Assembly: GCA_964532085.1 (NCBI GenBank)
Contig: CAZHHH010000081.1
Span: 1 to 13,888 of the forward strand
Length of the DNA: 13,888 bases
From: CAZHHH01 sp964532085
Lineage (GTDB): Bacteria > Bacteroidota > Bacteroidia > Bacteroidales > Marinilabiliaceae
Reading direction: 5' to 3'
The first letter of the stretch is position 1; every line of letters starts with the position of its first letter. Below the pieces are notes generated by a model. It was not told the DNA's origin. It saw only the letters and a program-made list of their open reading frames with translations, and ran no database searches. Shown piece after piece: positions 1 to 7,213 of the stretch. The translations under genes were made by a program, and so were the position numbers.

Positions 1-2
1 AA

Positions 3-86
3 AAAATGGGCGAATATGATAAAGCACAAGAATATAAAAATATTGCTGAAGCTTTGGATGATTTGGATGAGAGGATGGATTTTTAG
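3..86 (+). CDS. C-terminal tail of an unknown gene (partial, cut by the window edge)
   Basis: An open frame runs in from the left edge and stops at a TAG at 84-86. The readable part, from an in-frame ATG at position 6, is 26 residues: hydrophilic, acidic towards the end and probably helical (AEALDDLDERMDF). I do not recognise the family. The frame could simply be short and non-coding, but its amphipathic, charge-rich composition looks like the end of a real protein. It lies just upstream of an antitoxin fragment and could be unrelated or a decayed partner. Confidence 0.3.
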   Translation, partial: KMGEYDKAQEYKNIAEALDDLDERMDF

Positions 87-157
87 AAGTTTTATTTTAA
101 AAAGGTAGCTTTGCTATTCTGTTATTTTTTAATTTAAAAACTCCAAAAGAAAAAGAG

Positions 158-322
158 ATGAATAATGAAAATATTAAAAATGCTAAAAGCTTTGACGAGT
201 TATTAGAAATAAAATATGGAAAAGTAGGTTCTGAAAAAAGAGATGAGTTTGAAAAAAAAGCTCAATGTTTTGTGATTAGTGAAATTCTACAAGAGGCACG
301 AAAAGAAGTAAATATGGTGTAA
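158..322 (+). pseudogene. Truncated HigA/XRE-type antitoxin, N-terminal part only
   Basis: This 54-codon frame contains KNAKSFDELLEIKYGK, then GSEKRDEFEKKAQ and VISEILQEARKE. From memory this matches the N-terminal leader of a Bacteroidetes XRE-family antitoxin paired with RelE/HigB-like toxins. In that family the segment is followed by a helix-turn-helix domain starting near MTQEQLAEKTG. Here the match ends at the equivalent point (NMV, then stop, about position 316), so the DNA-binding half is missing. The same frame stays open back to 101 and reads ...LKTPKEKE before the ATG. That faintly resembles the KTQKTPK-rich end of a HigB-type toxin, so a toxin remnant may be fused upstream, but this is weak. 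A GC-rich palindrome and a repeat end follow directly, which suggests disruption by an insertion or deletion. No function is expected. Confidence 0.6.
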
Positions 323-350
323 AAGTAACTTCCTGTAAAAATAGGAACAA

Positions 351-394
351 ATTCGGTCGCCCACGTAGGGGCGCCCCTACGTGGGCGACCGAAT
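351..394. repeat. Perfect 44-bp GC-rich palindrome
   Basis: Two 22-base arms are exact reverse complements with no spacer, centred on the GGCGCC at 370-375; the core reads GTAGGGGCGCCCCTAC. It is strikingly GC-rich against an AT-rich background and lies between the antitoxin fragment and the repeat end at 430-450. A cruciform or a very strong RNA hairpin is possible. It has no T-tract, so it is not a classical terminator. Its form resembles REP-like palindromes found between genes in many bacteria. Confidence 0.85.
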
Positions 395-429
395 CCAATG
401 TCTCAAATGGTTGATAAAAATATTTTTTC

Positions 430-450
430 TAATGGATAAATTAGGATCAT
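430..450 (+). repeat. Solo copy of the 21-bp terminal repeat of the 4503-4912 element
   Basis: This 21-bp stretch (TAATGGATAAATTAGG plus GATCAT-type end) matches the right terminal repeat at 4892-4912 at 18 of 21 positions, and the preceding TTTC also matches. No left partner is visible at 1-350, so the rest of this copy has been lost or lies outside the window. It suggests the same family of element once inserted here, next to the broken antitoxin. Confidence 0.55.
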
Positions 451-523
451 AAACTTAAAACGTTCTTATCAAGGCAGAATTAACAGACAAGATAAAGATT
501 TAAGAATAGAGTGAGAATTCAGT

Positions 524-554
524 CTGCAACAAATAAATAGCTTATTTGTCGCAG
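524..554. promoter_or_regulatory. Inverted repeat upstream of fic promoter (boxes 1 and 2 of TGCRACAAAT)
   Basis: Thirteen-base arms (524-536 and 542-554) pair with one mismatch around a 5-base loop. They contain box 1, TGCAACAAAT at 525-534 (plus orientation), and box 2, TGCGACAAAT at 544-553 (minus orientation). The same two variants recur at the promoter (597-621). The pair lies 17 bases upstream of the -33 element, where an upstream operator could sit. The regulatory role is inferred. Confidence 0.55.
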
Positions 555-570
555 AATATGCATCGAATAA

Positions 571-601
571 TTTGTGTTGCATCGAATAGTTGTTATATTT
601 G
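571..601 (+). promoter_or_regulatory. Bacteroidetes-type promoter of the fic gene
   Basis: TTTG at 571-574, a 19-base spacer, then TATATTTG at 594-601 match the Bacteroidetes sigma-factor consensus TTTG-N19-21-TAnnTTTG exactly. Transcription would start near 606-610, which gives a very short leader before the ATG at 620. This also argues against the TTG at 590 as the start codon, because that TTG lies inside the promoter. A 10-bp direct repeat GCATCGAATA (560-569 and 579-588) overlaps the spacer region. Confidence 0.65.
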
Positions 602-621
602 TTGCAAAATGTGCGACAAAT
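597..621. promoter_or_regulatory. Candidate operator over the fic -7 element and start codon (boxes 3 and 4)
   Basis: Box 3 (597-606, minus orientation, TGCAACAAAT) and box 4 (612-621, plus orientation, TGCGACAAAT) form an inverted repeat with a 5-base spacer. Box 3 overlaps the -7 element TATATTTG and box 4 runs into the ATG at 620. A protein bound here would block RNA polymerase, so repression is the natural reading. The Fic protein's own C-terminal winged helix is a candidate ligand, which would be autoregulation. The repeats are seen directly; the role is inferred. Confidence 0.55.
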
Positions 622-1729
622 GAAAGGATTTATCTATCATCAATTAAATTGGCCTAATTTCACTTGGAATAATGAGCAAATAATAAATTTGTTGAGTGAA
701 GTTAGAAATTTACAAGGGCGACTAATTGGGAAAATGAGTTCTTTAGGTTTTAACTTAGTAAATGAAGCTATACTCAAAACATTTACACTGGATGTAATTA
801 AATCGTCTGAAATAGAGGGTGAAATATTAAATCCAGAGCAGGTACGCTCTTCAATAGCAAGAAGATTAGGTATTGAGATTGCAGGTTCAATAGAGTCAGA
901 CAGGAGTGTTGATGGAGTTGTTGAAATGTTGTTAGATGCTACTCAGAATTGTTTTAAACCACTGACAGCAGAAAGACTTTTTGATTGGCATGCCGCTCTT
1001 TTTCCGACTGGACGAAGTGGAATGTATAAAATAGTTGTTGCTGATTGGCGAAAAGATACAACAGGACCAATGCAAGTTGTATCTGGTGCTATGGGAAAGG
1101 AAAAGGTACATTTTCAAGCTCCGGATTCATCACTTATTGAAAATGAGATGAATTTATTCTTAAATTGGTTTAATAATAATAATGAAATTGATTTAGTTAT
1201 TAGAGCTGCAATTGCTCACTTGTGGTTTGTTACTATTCATCCATTTGATGATGGGAATGGGAGAATAGCAAGAGCTTTAACTGATATGTTATTATCTAAA
1301 TCAGATAAAACTAATCAGCGTTTTTACAGTATGTCGGCACAAATAAGAATAGAAAGAAAAGGATATTATAAAATATTAGAAAAAACACAAAAAGGCAATC
1401 TTGACATTACTGAGTGGATAAAATGGTTTTTAAACTGTTTGTTAAATTCATTAAAATCTACAGACTCAGTTCTAGAAAGTGTCCTGTTTAAAGCAGACTT
1501 TTGGAAAAAACACTCTCATACATTAATAAATGAAAGACAGAAGAAGATTTTAAATAGAGTCCTAGATGGTTTTGAAGGTAAACTAACTTCTTCAAAATGG
1601 GCAAAAATTGCTAAATGTTCTCGAGATACTGCAATACGTGATATCAATGATTTAATAGATAAAAATATGCTAGAAAAAGATGATGCAGGTGGTCGAAACA
1701 CTAACTATATTTTGAAGAATTTGAATTAA
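620..1729 (+). CDS. Fic family protein with C-terminal winged helix-turn-helix
   Basis: This is a probable adenylyltransferase (AMPylator) that transfers AMP from ATP to hydroxyl groups of target proteins; the target is unknown. Starting at ATG 620 (369 residues), the N-terminus (YHQLNWPNFTW...LQGRLIGKM) is of DUF4172 type. An inhibitory-helix motif S-x3-E-G (S62, E66, G67) comes next, so this is a class II Fic with self-inhibition. The Fic core carries the full motif HPFDDGNGRIAR (H207 to R218), with the catalytic histidine and ATP-binding residues intact. Residues ~305-365 (NERQKKILNRVL...SRDTAIRDINDLIDKNML) look like a winged helix that could bind DNA. An upstream TTG at 590 would add ten residues but lies inside the promoter, so I prefer 620. 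The promoter is surrounded by four 10-bp boxes. The enzyme looks intact, and no toxin-antitoxin partner is adjacent. Confidence 0.9.
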   Translation: MKGFIYHQLNWPNFTWNNEQIINLLSEVRNLQGRLIGKMSSLGFNLVNEAILKTFTLDVIKSSEIEGEILNPEQVRSSIARRLGIEIAGSIESDRSVDGVVEMLLDATQNCFKPLTAERLFDWHAALFPTGRSGMYKIVVADWRKDTTGPMQVVSGAMGKEKVHFQAPDSSLIENEMNLFLNWFNNNNEIDLVIRAAIAHLWFVTIHPFDDGNGRIARALTDMLLSKSDKTNQRFYSMSAQIRIERKGYYKILEKTQKGNLDITEWIKWFLNCLLNSLKSTDSVLESVLFKADFWKKHSHTLINERQKKILNRVLDGFEGKLTSSKWAKIAKCSRDTAIRDINDLIDKNMLEKDDAGGRNTNYILKNLN

Positions 1730-1871
1730 ACGACATCTTTTTGCTCCTAATTAATAGATTCAGATTTGATATATGCCTAAACGTGAGTATATTTTTTATC
1801 AGATGATATGTTGCAGTTTGCGCTAAAGATTAGGCTATTTACAAAACAAATTTAGGCAATAGAATTATAAC

Positions 1872-1910
1872 AAAAAGCTTATCAGAAAATAAATTCTAAT
1901 AAGCTTTTTT
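1872..1910. terminator. Bidirectional terminator shared by fic and the GH3 gene
   Basis: An 11-bp perfect stem (1872-1882 with 1899-1909; core AGCTTAT/ATAAGCT) has T-tracts on both strands. It lies 142 bases after the fic stop and 27 bases after the end of the convergent GH3 gene, so it can end both transcripts. The 1730-1871 stretch before it shows nothing else recognisable. Confidence 0.8.
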
Positions 1911-1936
1911 ATTAATGTCAATCGATAATTATCTGT

Positions 1937-4276
1937 TTAACGATTTGGCGTAGTCCACTTCTTGGTTTCAGAGCAATTGATACGAACTGTTTGATTTCCA
2001 ACATTGATATCAAACTCACCTTCTTCTAATATCCATTTACCATCATGGCCTACAAATGCTAAATCTTCACCTTTAAGCTCCAGAGTTACAGTTTTTGTTT
2101 CTCCAGCTTCAAGATAAATTTTCTTGAAAGCACGTAAACGACTCATATCAGGTGTAATTGACGCTATAAGGTCTCTACTGAAAAGTAATACACTTTCTTT
2201 ACCTGCCACATCACCAGTATTAGTTATATCTATAGTAAATTCTAATTTGTCATTGGCTGTGAAATCACTTTTGTTAACTTTTAAGTTCGTATAGCTAAAT
2301 TCAGTATAGCTAAGTCCGTGTCCAAAAGGCCATTGTAAAGAGCGAGCAGCATTATAATTGTAAGCTCCTTCCATAGTTGATGATTCTTCACTTGGCTTAT
2401 AGTCGTATGTTGTTAAAGAATTAACTTCAAGTGGATATGTAAAAGGAAGTTTACCGCTAAAATTAGCCTCTCCGCTAATAAGATTTGCAAAAGCATCTCC
2501 ACCAGCATTTCCTGGCAATATAGTGTGTACAACAGCATCTACCAATGGTTCAATATCGCGAATAATGCGTGGGCGACCTTGGTTTAGAACAAGAACAATT
2601 GGTTTTCCTGTCTTAGCTAAAGCTTTCACTAAATCTAGTTGATTAGATGAAAGAGTCAGATCAGTAATATTTCCCGGAGTTTCACAATAAGAGTTCTCAC
2701 CAATACAAGCAACAATAACATCAGCCTTTTGAGCTGCTACTACAGCTTTATTTATCTCTGGACTGTTTTCTTCCCACCAATCTCCTCCTTGTACATAGGT
2801 AACACCAGGTTCATAGATAACTTTATCAGAACCATATTTTAAAACTAACCCTTCCAATAGAGTGTTATACTCTTCTGTAAATTCATCAGTTCTATGTCCT
2901 TGCCAAGTATAAGTCCAACCTCCGTTAAGAGTACGCATTGAATTTGCATTTGGGCCAGTGACTAAAATCTTTTTGCCTTTTGCTAATGGTAATAAGTTAT
3001 TATTATTTTTTAGTAGTACCATAGACTCTTCTGCAGCTTGAACAGCAATCTGATGATGTTCTTCACTTCCGAATAGTGGAAAGTCTTCTAGTTCATAAAC
3101 GGGTGTGTCAAAAAGATTTAGACGATATTTTAAACGCAAAACTCTACGTACAGCATCATCAATACGGCTCATTTTTACTTCACCCTCTTCAACTAATTCT
3201 TTTAAAAGTATGCAGAAATCCCAGTTGTATGGTTCCATTGCCATATCAATTCCTGCATTTATAGCTAATTTAATTGCTTCCTTCTTGTTAGCAGCAACCT
3301 TTTCACGGGTATATAGATTATTAATATCAGCCCAGTCAGTTACTATCATACCATCCCAGCCTAAATCTTCTTTTAACCATTGTGTTAATAGTCTATAATC
3401 CATATGCACTGGAAGACCATTGATTGAGCCAGAATTTACCATAACAGTAAGAGCACCAGCACGGATAGCTTCAAGATAAGGAGCAAAATGTTTTTCGCGC
3501 AAATCTTGCTCGCTAATAATTGCAGGCGTACGATCTTTACCTGATACAGGGACTCCGTATCCCATATAGTGTTTCATAGAAACAGCAATTTTCTCTTTGC
3601 CTATATTGTTAGGGTCATCACCTTGGAATCCTATTACTGCCTCGCGTCCCATTTCTGTGTTAAGATAGGCATCCTCGCCATATCCTTCCCACATACGAGG
3701 CCAGCGTGGATCACGACCTAAATCTACTGTAGGGTTATAAGTCCAAGGCGTGCTACCTGCCTTAGTTTCATAAGCGGTTATAGATGCTGCTTGGCGCACC
3801 AAATCACGGTTAAACGAGGCAGCCATGTTGATAGGCTGTGGAAACATCGTGCCGCCCATAGTATAAGTTGTTCCATGATTTTGATCTAAACCATAAATAC
3901 AAGGAATGCCGATTTCCTCCATTGACTTTTGCTGAATTTGGCCGATAATCTCATTCCAACGCTCTGGTGTTTGAGCCAACGTTCCAGGAGCATTAAGGAT
4001 AGAGCCTACTTTATATTTTCCAATTACGGTATCTAAAAGTGCCTCATCTATAGTAAAGTTATCACTGCCTTTTGTCTCTTCTGCCCAAAGTACATCGACA
4101 ACCAACTCTGTCATCTGACCAATTTTTTCTTCAAGAGTCATAGTCTTAAGCAGAGACTCTATTTTTCTTTCTATCTCCTTATCTGCAGGAATAGCAGGTT
4201 CCACCTTTTGTGGTGTACTACACGAATACAGCATTGCTATAGCTGCACCCAAAAACAATAATTTTTTTAAATTCAT
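1937..4276 (-). CDS. Glycoside hydrolase family 3 beta-glucosidase-like lipoprotein
   Basis: An exo-acting GH3 enzyme of 779 residues, probably a beta-glucosidase or glucan exohydrolase. A lipoprotein signal peptide ends in LYSC with the lipidated cysteine at C19, so it is membrane-anchored in the cell envelope. The N-terminal barrel spans about 35-390 and carries LGRDPRWPR (186-194), the KHY motif (235-237) and the nucleophile D314 in IVTDW. The second alpha/beta domain follows (about 415-620), with E532 in GENSYCETPG a likely acid/base by comparison with barley exohydrolase. A fibronectin III-like domain (about 665-760) closes the protein. All expected parts are present and the length is normal for the family. 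The exact glycan is not evident, because no susC/susD pair or other glycan genes are nearby. Upstream on its strand is only a weak promoter-like match (ATTG-N19-TATCTTG, 4376-4347). Confidence 0.9.
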   Translation of the reverse strand: MNLKKLLFLGAAIAMLYSCSTPQKVEPAIPADKEIERKIESLLKTMTLEEKIGQMTELVVDVLWAEETKGSDNFTIDEALLDTVIGKYKVGSILNAPGTLAQTPERWNEIIGQIQQKSMEEIGIPCIYGLDQNHGTTYTMGGTMFPQPINMAASFNRDLVRQAASITAYETKAGSTPWTYNPTVDLGRDPRWPRMWEGYGEDAYLNTEMGREAVIGFQGDDPNNIGKEKIAVSMKHYMGYGVPVSGKDRTPAIISEQDLREKHFAPYLEAIRAGALTVMVNSGSINGLPVHMDYRLLTQWLKEDLGWDGMIVTDWADINNLYTREKVAANKKEAIKLAINAGIDMAMEPYNWDFCILLKELVEEGEVKMSRIDDAVRRVLRLKYRLNLFDTPVYELEDFPLFGSEEHHQIAVQAAEESMVLLKNNNNLLPLAKGKKILVTGPNANSMRTLNGGWTYTWQGHRTDEFTEEYNTLLEGLVLKYGSDKVIYEPGVTYVQGGDWWEENSPEINKAVVAAQKADVIVACIGENSYCETPGNITDLTLSSNQLDLVKALAKTGKPIVLVLNQGRPRIIRDIEPLVDAVVHTILPGNAGGDAFANLISGEANFSGKLPFTYPLEVNSLTTYDYKPSEESSTMEGAYNYNAARSLQWPFGHGLSYTEFSYTNLKVNKSDFTANDKLEFTIDITNTGDVAGKESVLLFSRDLIASITPDMSRLRAFKKIYLEAGETKTVTLELKGEDLAFVGHDGKWILEEGEFDINVGNQTVRINCSETKKWTTPNR

Positions 4277-4482
4277 AATGTAAAATATTAAGTTTAGTAA
4301 TTGATTTTTGTAGTTAAATTTATCACAATTATGCTAATAATCGTTACAAGATAGTAAATTAGATAAAATTTACAATAATGATAGATATATGAACATCATT
4401 CATTTTTTTTAATTAAAAAGTAATGATTGTGGAAAATACTTTATATTAAAAATAAAAATCTTTTAATATTGAGAAATCATTA
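4277..4482. other. AT-rich upstream region of the GH3 gene, no gene seen
   Basis: About 200 bases of very AT-rich sequence with no open frame of note and no clear hairpin. It probably holds the promoter of the minus-strand GH3 gene, but only a poor match to the Bacteroidetes consensus is visible. Confidence 0.5.
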
Positions 4483-4504
4483 AAAAAAAGCCTAAGAAAA
4501 TAAT
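4483..4504. repeat. Left 22-bp flanking duplication of the MITE-like element
   Basis: Seven A's followed by GCCTAAGAAAATAAT match 4913-4934 at 21 of 22 positions, in the same orientation and immediately outside the element's terminal repeats. The right copy is half of the S9 peptidase gene's terminator hairpin. The left copy therefore looks like a duplicated target sequence or a copied terminator fragment. Confidence 0.6.
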
Positions 4505-4912
4505 AATACCAAATTGTCCATTATCTAGACTTTTCTATAAAATATACTAATCTTGTGATTAGTAAGTTATTTCAAAATGTTTGATTCTTAAATTTTTATT
4601 ATGTTGCTCTTTCAGAGCGCAGTTTTATACATCTAGTAACCCAAGACGCTGTCTTGGGCTAATATATATTGCTCTTTCAGAGCGTGAACTCTCTATAGCA
4701 GCTAAAATCCTTAATTAAGTATAGGCTGAAGGCCTTATTTATGGTAGCCTGTGGCATCCGCCACAGGTAAATGTAAGCACTGCAAATACAGGCTGTAAGT
4801 TGGGCTTATAGCCCAATCTAGTCGCAGGCTAGGCCTAACATACAGTTAATAAAAAAGTCAAATATGAATGTAATAAACCAATTAACCTTTCTAATGGACA
4901 ATTTAGGATTAT
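4503..4912. mobile_element. MITE-like non-coding element with terminal inverted repeats and a row of hairpins
   Basis: Terminal inverted repeats of 21 bp (4503-4523 and 4892-4912; shared core AAATTGTCCATTA) match at 19 of 21 positions. The 22-bp direct repeats just outside fit a target duplication. There is no open frame for a transposase, so movement would need one supplied from elsewhere. The interior is a series of perfect short hairpins: 4545-4564 (8 bp), 4606-4618 (5 bp), 4640-4658 (8 bp, CCCAAGAC), 4671-4683 (5 bp), 4748-4767 (8 bp, CCTGTGGC), 4800-4816 (6 bp) and 4826-4836 (4 bp). A third end of the same family is at 430-450. A REP/RAYT-type hairpin cluster is the main alternative; the flanking duplications favour a MITE. 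Confidence 0.6.
4604..4684. repeat. Duplicated 16-bp hairpin motif within the element
   Basis: TTGCTCTTTCAGAGCG occurs at 4604-4619 and again at 4669-4684, exactly 65 bases apart, each forming a GCTCT/AGAGC stem with a 3-base loop. They flank the larger CCCAAGAC/GTCTTGGG hairpin symmetrically, giving a small-large-small arrangement. Confidence 0.75.
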
Positions 4913-4944
4913 AAAAAAAGCCTGAGAAAATAATCTCAGGCTTT
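4913..4944 (-). terminator. Rho-independent terminator of the S9 peptidase gene
   Basis: Read on the minus strand, AGCCTGAGA pairs with TCTCAGGCT across a TTATTT loop and is followed by seven T's. It starts 7 bases beyond the peptidase stop codon. The T-tract side coincides with the right flanking duplication of the MITE-like element, so the element sits directly against an intact terminator. Confidence 0.85.
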
Positions 4945-4951
4945 CGATATT

Positions 4952-7147
4952 TTAGTTCTTCAAATTCCTTTCTAAATAATCAAATTTCATTTGATATAAA
5001 TGTTCCCTTGTGTTGCCACCAAAAATACTATGATTTCTATTGGGATATATAAACATATCAAACTGTTTATTAGCTTCTATCAATTTGTTGGTATATTCAT
5101 AAGTGTTTTGCAAATGCACATTGTCGTCTGCAGTACTATGAATTAGAAATAGTCTGCCGGAAAGATTTTGAGCCATTTCTAAAACCGATGTATTTTTATA
5201 ACCTACAGGATTTTCATTAGGTGTACGCATAAAACGTTCTGTATAAACAGTATCATAAAATCTCCAATCTACAACAGGTGCTACTGCAATTCCAGCTTTA
5301 AACATATCGCTTTTACTCATTGACATAGCTGTCATATATCCGCCATAACTCCAACCCCAAATCCCTATTCGCGCTTTATCAACAAACGGAAGTGAGGCTA
5401 AATACTTAGCAGTTTCAATTTGATCATCAGACTCTAATTGACCTAACTGCATATATGTCTGTTTTAAAAACGTTTCACCTCTTGCTCCTGTTCCTCTGCC
5501 ATCTACACAAGCAATAACATATCCATTTTGAGCTAAAAATAAGGACCAATCTAAACTCCATTTGTCCAGAACTTGTTGTGAGCCAGGGCCGCTATATTGT
5601 GTCATTAATGTAGGGTGTTTTTCTCCTGCCTTAGAATTGTTAGGCTTAATTATCCAACCATTTAGTTCATCGCCAGTGCTTGTTGTAAATTTAAAAAACT
5701 CTTTTTCTGGTAGATTATAACTTTTTAATTTAGAAACTAACACTTTGTTATCTTCAATTGTAGCTAAAAACCTGTTTTTATTGTTATAGATAGAATATAT
5801 AGGTGGAGTTTTTACATTGCTAAACTTGTTAATATAAAATTCAAAACTACTACTAAACCACGCACTATTTGTTCCCTCTCTAGTTGATAGTTTTGTCATT
5901 TTTGTGCCGTCTAGTCTTATGGAATAAACTTCACGCTGGAGAGGAGAAACAGCAGCAGCTTGGAAGTAAAAAAGTCTGTTTTTCTCATCATATCCATAAT
6001 AATCTGTTACATCCCAACTTCCCTTAGTTATTTGTCTAAGTTTTTGACCAGCCATTGTGTATAGATGAATATGCGTATATCCATCAAGTTCACCAACAAA
6101 TATAAAATGTCTATTATCTTTTAAAAAGTATATATTATCAAGTATATCATCACTTATAAACTGTTCGCTTCTGTTGGTTAATATAACATTACAGACAGTA
6201 GAAGCTGGATTTGCAATAAGCAGGTCTAGTCTGTTTTGATTTCTGTTTAATGTAAGAATTGCTAGTTTGTCATTCTCATTTGTCCATTTTATGCGTGGTA
6301 TATAAAGGTCGTTCCCTAAATCAATGTTCATCTCTTTTGTAGTTCGATGTCTTAAATTAAAAACGTGAACCGATACTTTAGAGTTCCTTTCTCCAGCTTT
6401 AGGATATTTATAGCTATAAATTAATGGATAAAGTTCGTCTAAGTTTTCAGGATTTCCTTTGTTGTGATATATTGGAAACGAAAACTCTTTTACCATTGAT
6501 TCGTCAAATTTCATAAAAGCAAGTTCTTCACTATTGGGCGACCATTCTAAGGCTTTATTAAATGAAAATTCTTCCTCATAAACCCAATCAGGAATACCAT
6601 TTTTTATTTTGTTAACTTCGCCATCATCAGTAATTTGATTTGTTGTTCCAAATCGCAAATTCTTAATATATATATTATTATCTCTTACGTATGCAACTTT
6701 ATATCCATCAGGAGAAAATGTTGCAACTTGCTCATTGTCAAATTCTGATAGAGGTTCAATTTCATTTCTTGTTAAATCTATAACATAGTATTTAGCAGTA
6801 AAAGAGTGTCTGTAAATTTGATTGCGCGAGGTAGCAACTAACATTTTTGTTTCATCGTCGCTAAACTGATATTCAAAAACTGAATTTATTGTACTGTTTT
6901 TCAGTTTGTTAAATTCTACAATTGTTTTTGTTTTTTTACCTGTTGCAAAAGAATATTGCGAAATTTTAGAACCATTCTCTTCAAGAATAGTATAATATTT
7001 ACCATCTTGCATTGAGTTAGGCTTGGTTATCTGTTTGGGATAAAAAGTATAATTTGTAGTAAAATCTTTTAAATCTATCTTTACTTCTTGAGCAGAAATA
7101 GAACAAAATATAAAAGTAAGTAGTGATATTAATACGATATTTTTCAT
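4952..7147 (-). CDS. Dipeptidyl peptidase IV-like serine peptidase (family S9B), exported
   Basis: It should release dipeptides from the N-terminus of peptides, typically after proline or alanine, in the periplasm or at the cell surface. I prefer the ATG at 7147 (731 residues), because it opens a clean signal peptide, MKNIVLISLLTFIFCSISAQ; an ATG at 7159 would add MVLY. A beta-propeller domain covers about 35-470 and includes WVYEEEF, whose last two glutamates (E192, E193) match the pair that grips the substrate amino group in human DPP IV. The alpha/beta-hydrolase domain follows with Y518 in QYSGPG (oxyanion tyrosine), S600 in GWSYGG, D674 in TADDNVH and H706 in NRNHS, a complete triad. Length is normal for the family. 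It is transcribed alone, with its own promoter and terminator. It is a single-gene transcript diverging from the DUF4395 gene. Confidence 0.93.
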   Translation of the reverse strand: MKNIVLISLLTFIFCSISAQEVKIDLKDFTTNYTFYPKQITKPNSMQDGKYYTILEENGSKISQYSFATGKKTKTIVEFNKLKNSTINSVFEYQFSDDETKMLVATSRNQIYRHSFTAKYYVIDLTRNEIEPLSEFDNEQVATFSPDGYKVAYVRDNNIYIKNLRFGTTNQITDDGEVNKIKNGIPDWVYEEEFSFNKALEWSPNSEELAFMKFDESMVKEFSFPIYHNKGNPENLDELYPLIYSYKYPKAGERNSKVSVHVFNLRHRTTKEMNIDLGNDLYIPRIKWTNENDKLAILTLNRNQNRLDLLIANPASTVCNVILTNRSEQFISDDILDNIYFLKDNRHFIFVGELDGYTHIHLYTMAGQKLRQITKGSWDVTDYYGYDEKNRLFYFQAAAVSPLQREVYSIRLDGTKMTKLSTREGTNSAWFSSSFEFYINKFSNVKTPPIYSIYNNKNRFLATIEDNKVLVSKLKSYNLPEKEFFKFTTSTGDELNGWIIKPNNSKAGEKHPTLMTQYSGPGSQQVLDKWSLDWSLFLAQNGYVIACVDGRGTGARGETFLKQTYMQLGQLESDDQIETAKYLASLPFVDKARIGIWGWSYGGYMTAMSMSKSDMFKAGIAVAPVVDWRFYDTVYTERFMRTPNENPVGYKNTSVLEMAQNLSGRLFLIHSTADDNVHLQNTYEYTNKLIEANKQFDMFIYPNRNHSIFGGNTREHLYQMKFDYLERNLKN

Positions 7148-7213
7148 ATATAAAACCATTTAATCTGTTTTGAGTTATAAAATATATTAAATATTGTTAT
7201 ATTTATAAAATTG

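Noticed and set aside
560..588. GCATCGAATA direct repeat as a separate operator
   Set aside because: There are only two copies and they lie in the promoter spacer region; I mention it with the promoter but cannot support a distinct function.
590..619. TTG at 590 as the fic start codon
   Set aside because: It lies inside the -33/-7 promoter region, and family members begin near the ATG at 620 (MKGFIYHQLNWPNF).
3076..3398. Plus-strand frames inside the GH3 gene
   Set aside because: They are antisense to well-conserved GH3 coding sequence and have no recognisable protein features.
7148..7159. ATG at 7159 as the start of the S9 peptidase
   Set aside because: It only adds four residues (MVLY) ahead of a normal signal peptide that begins with the next ATG at 7147. 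The choice is not certain.
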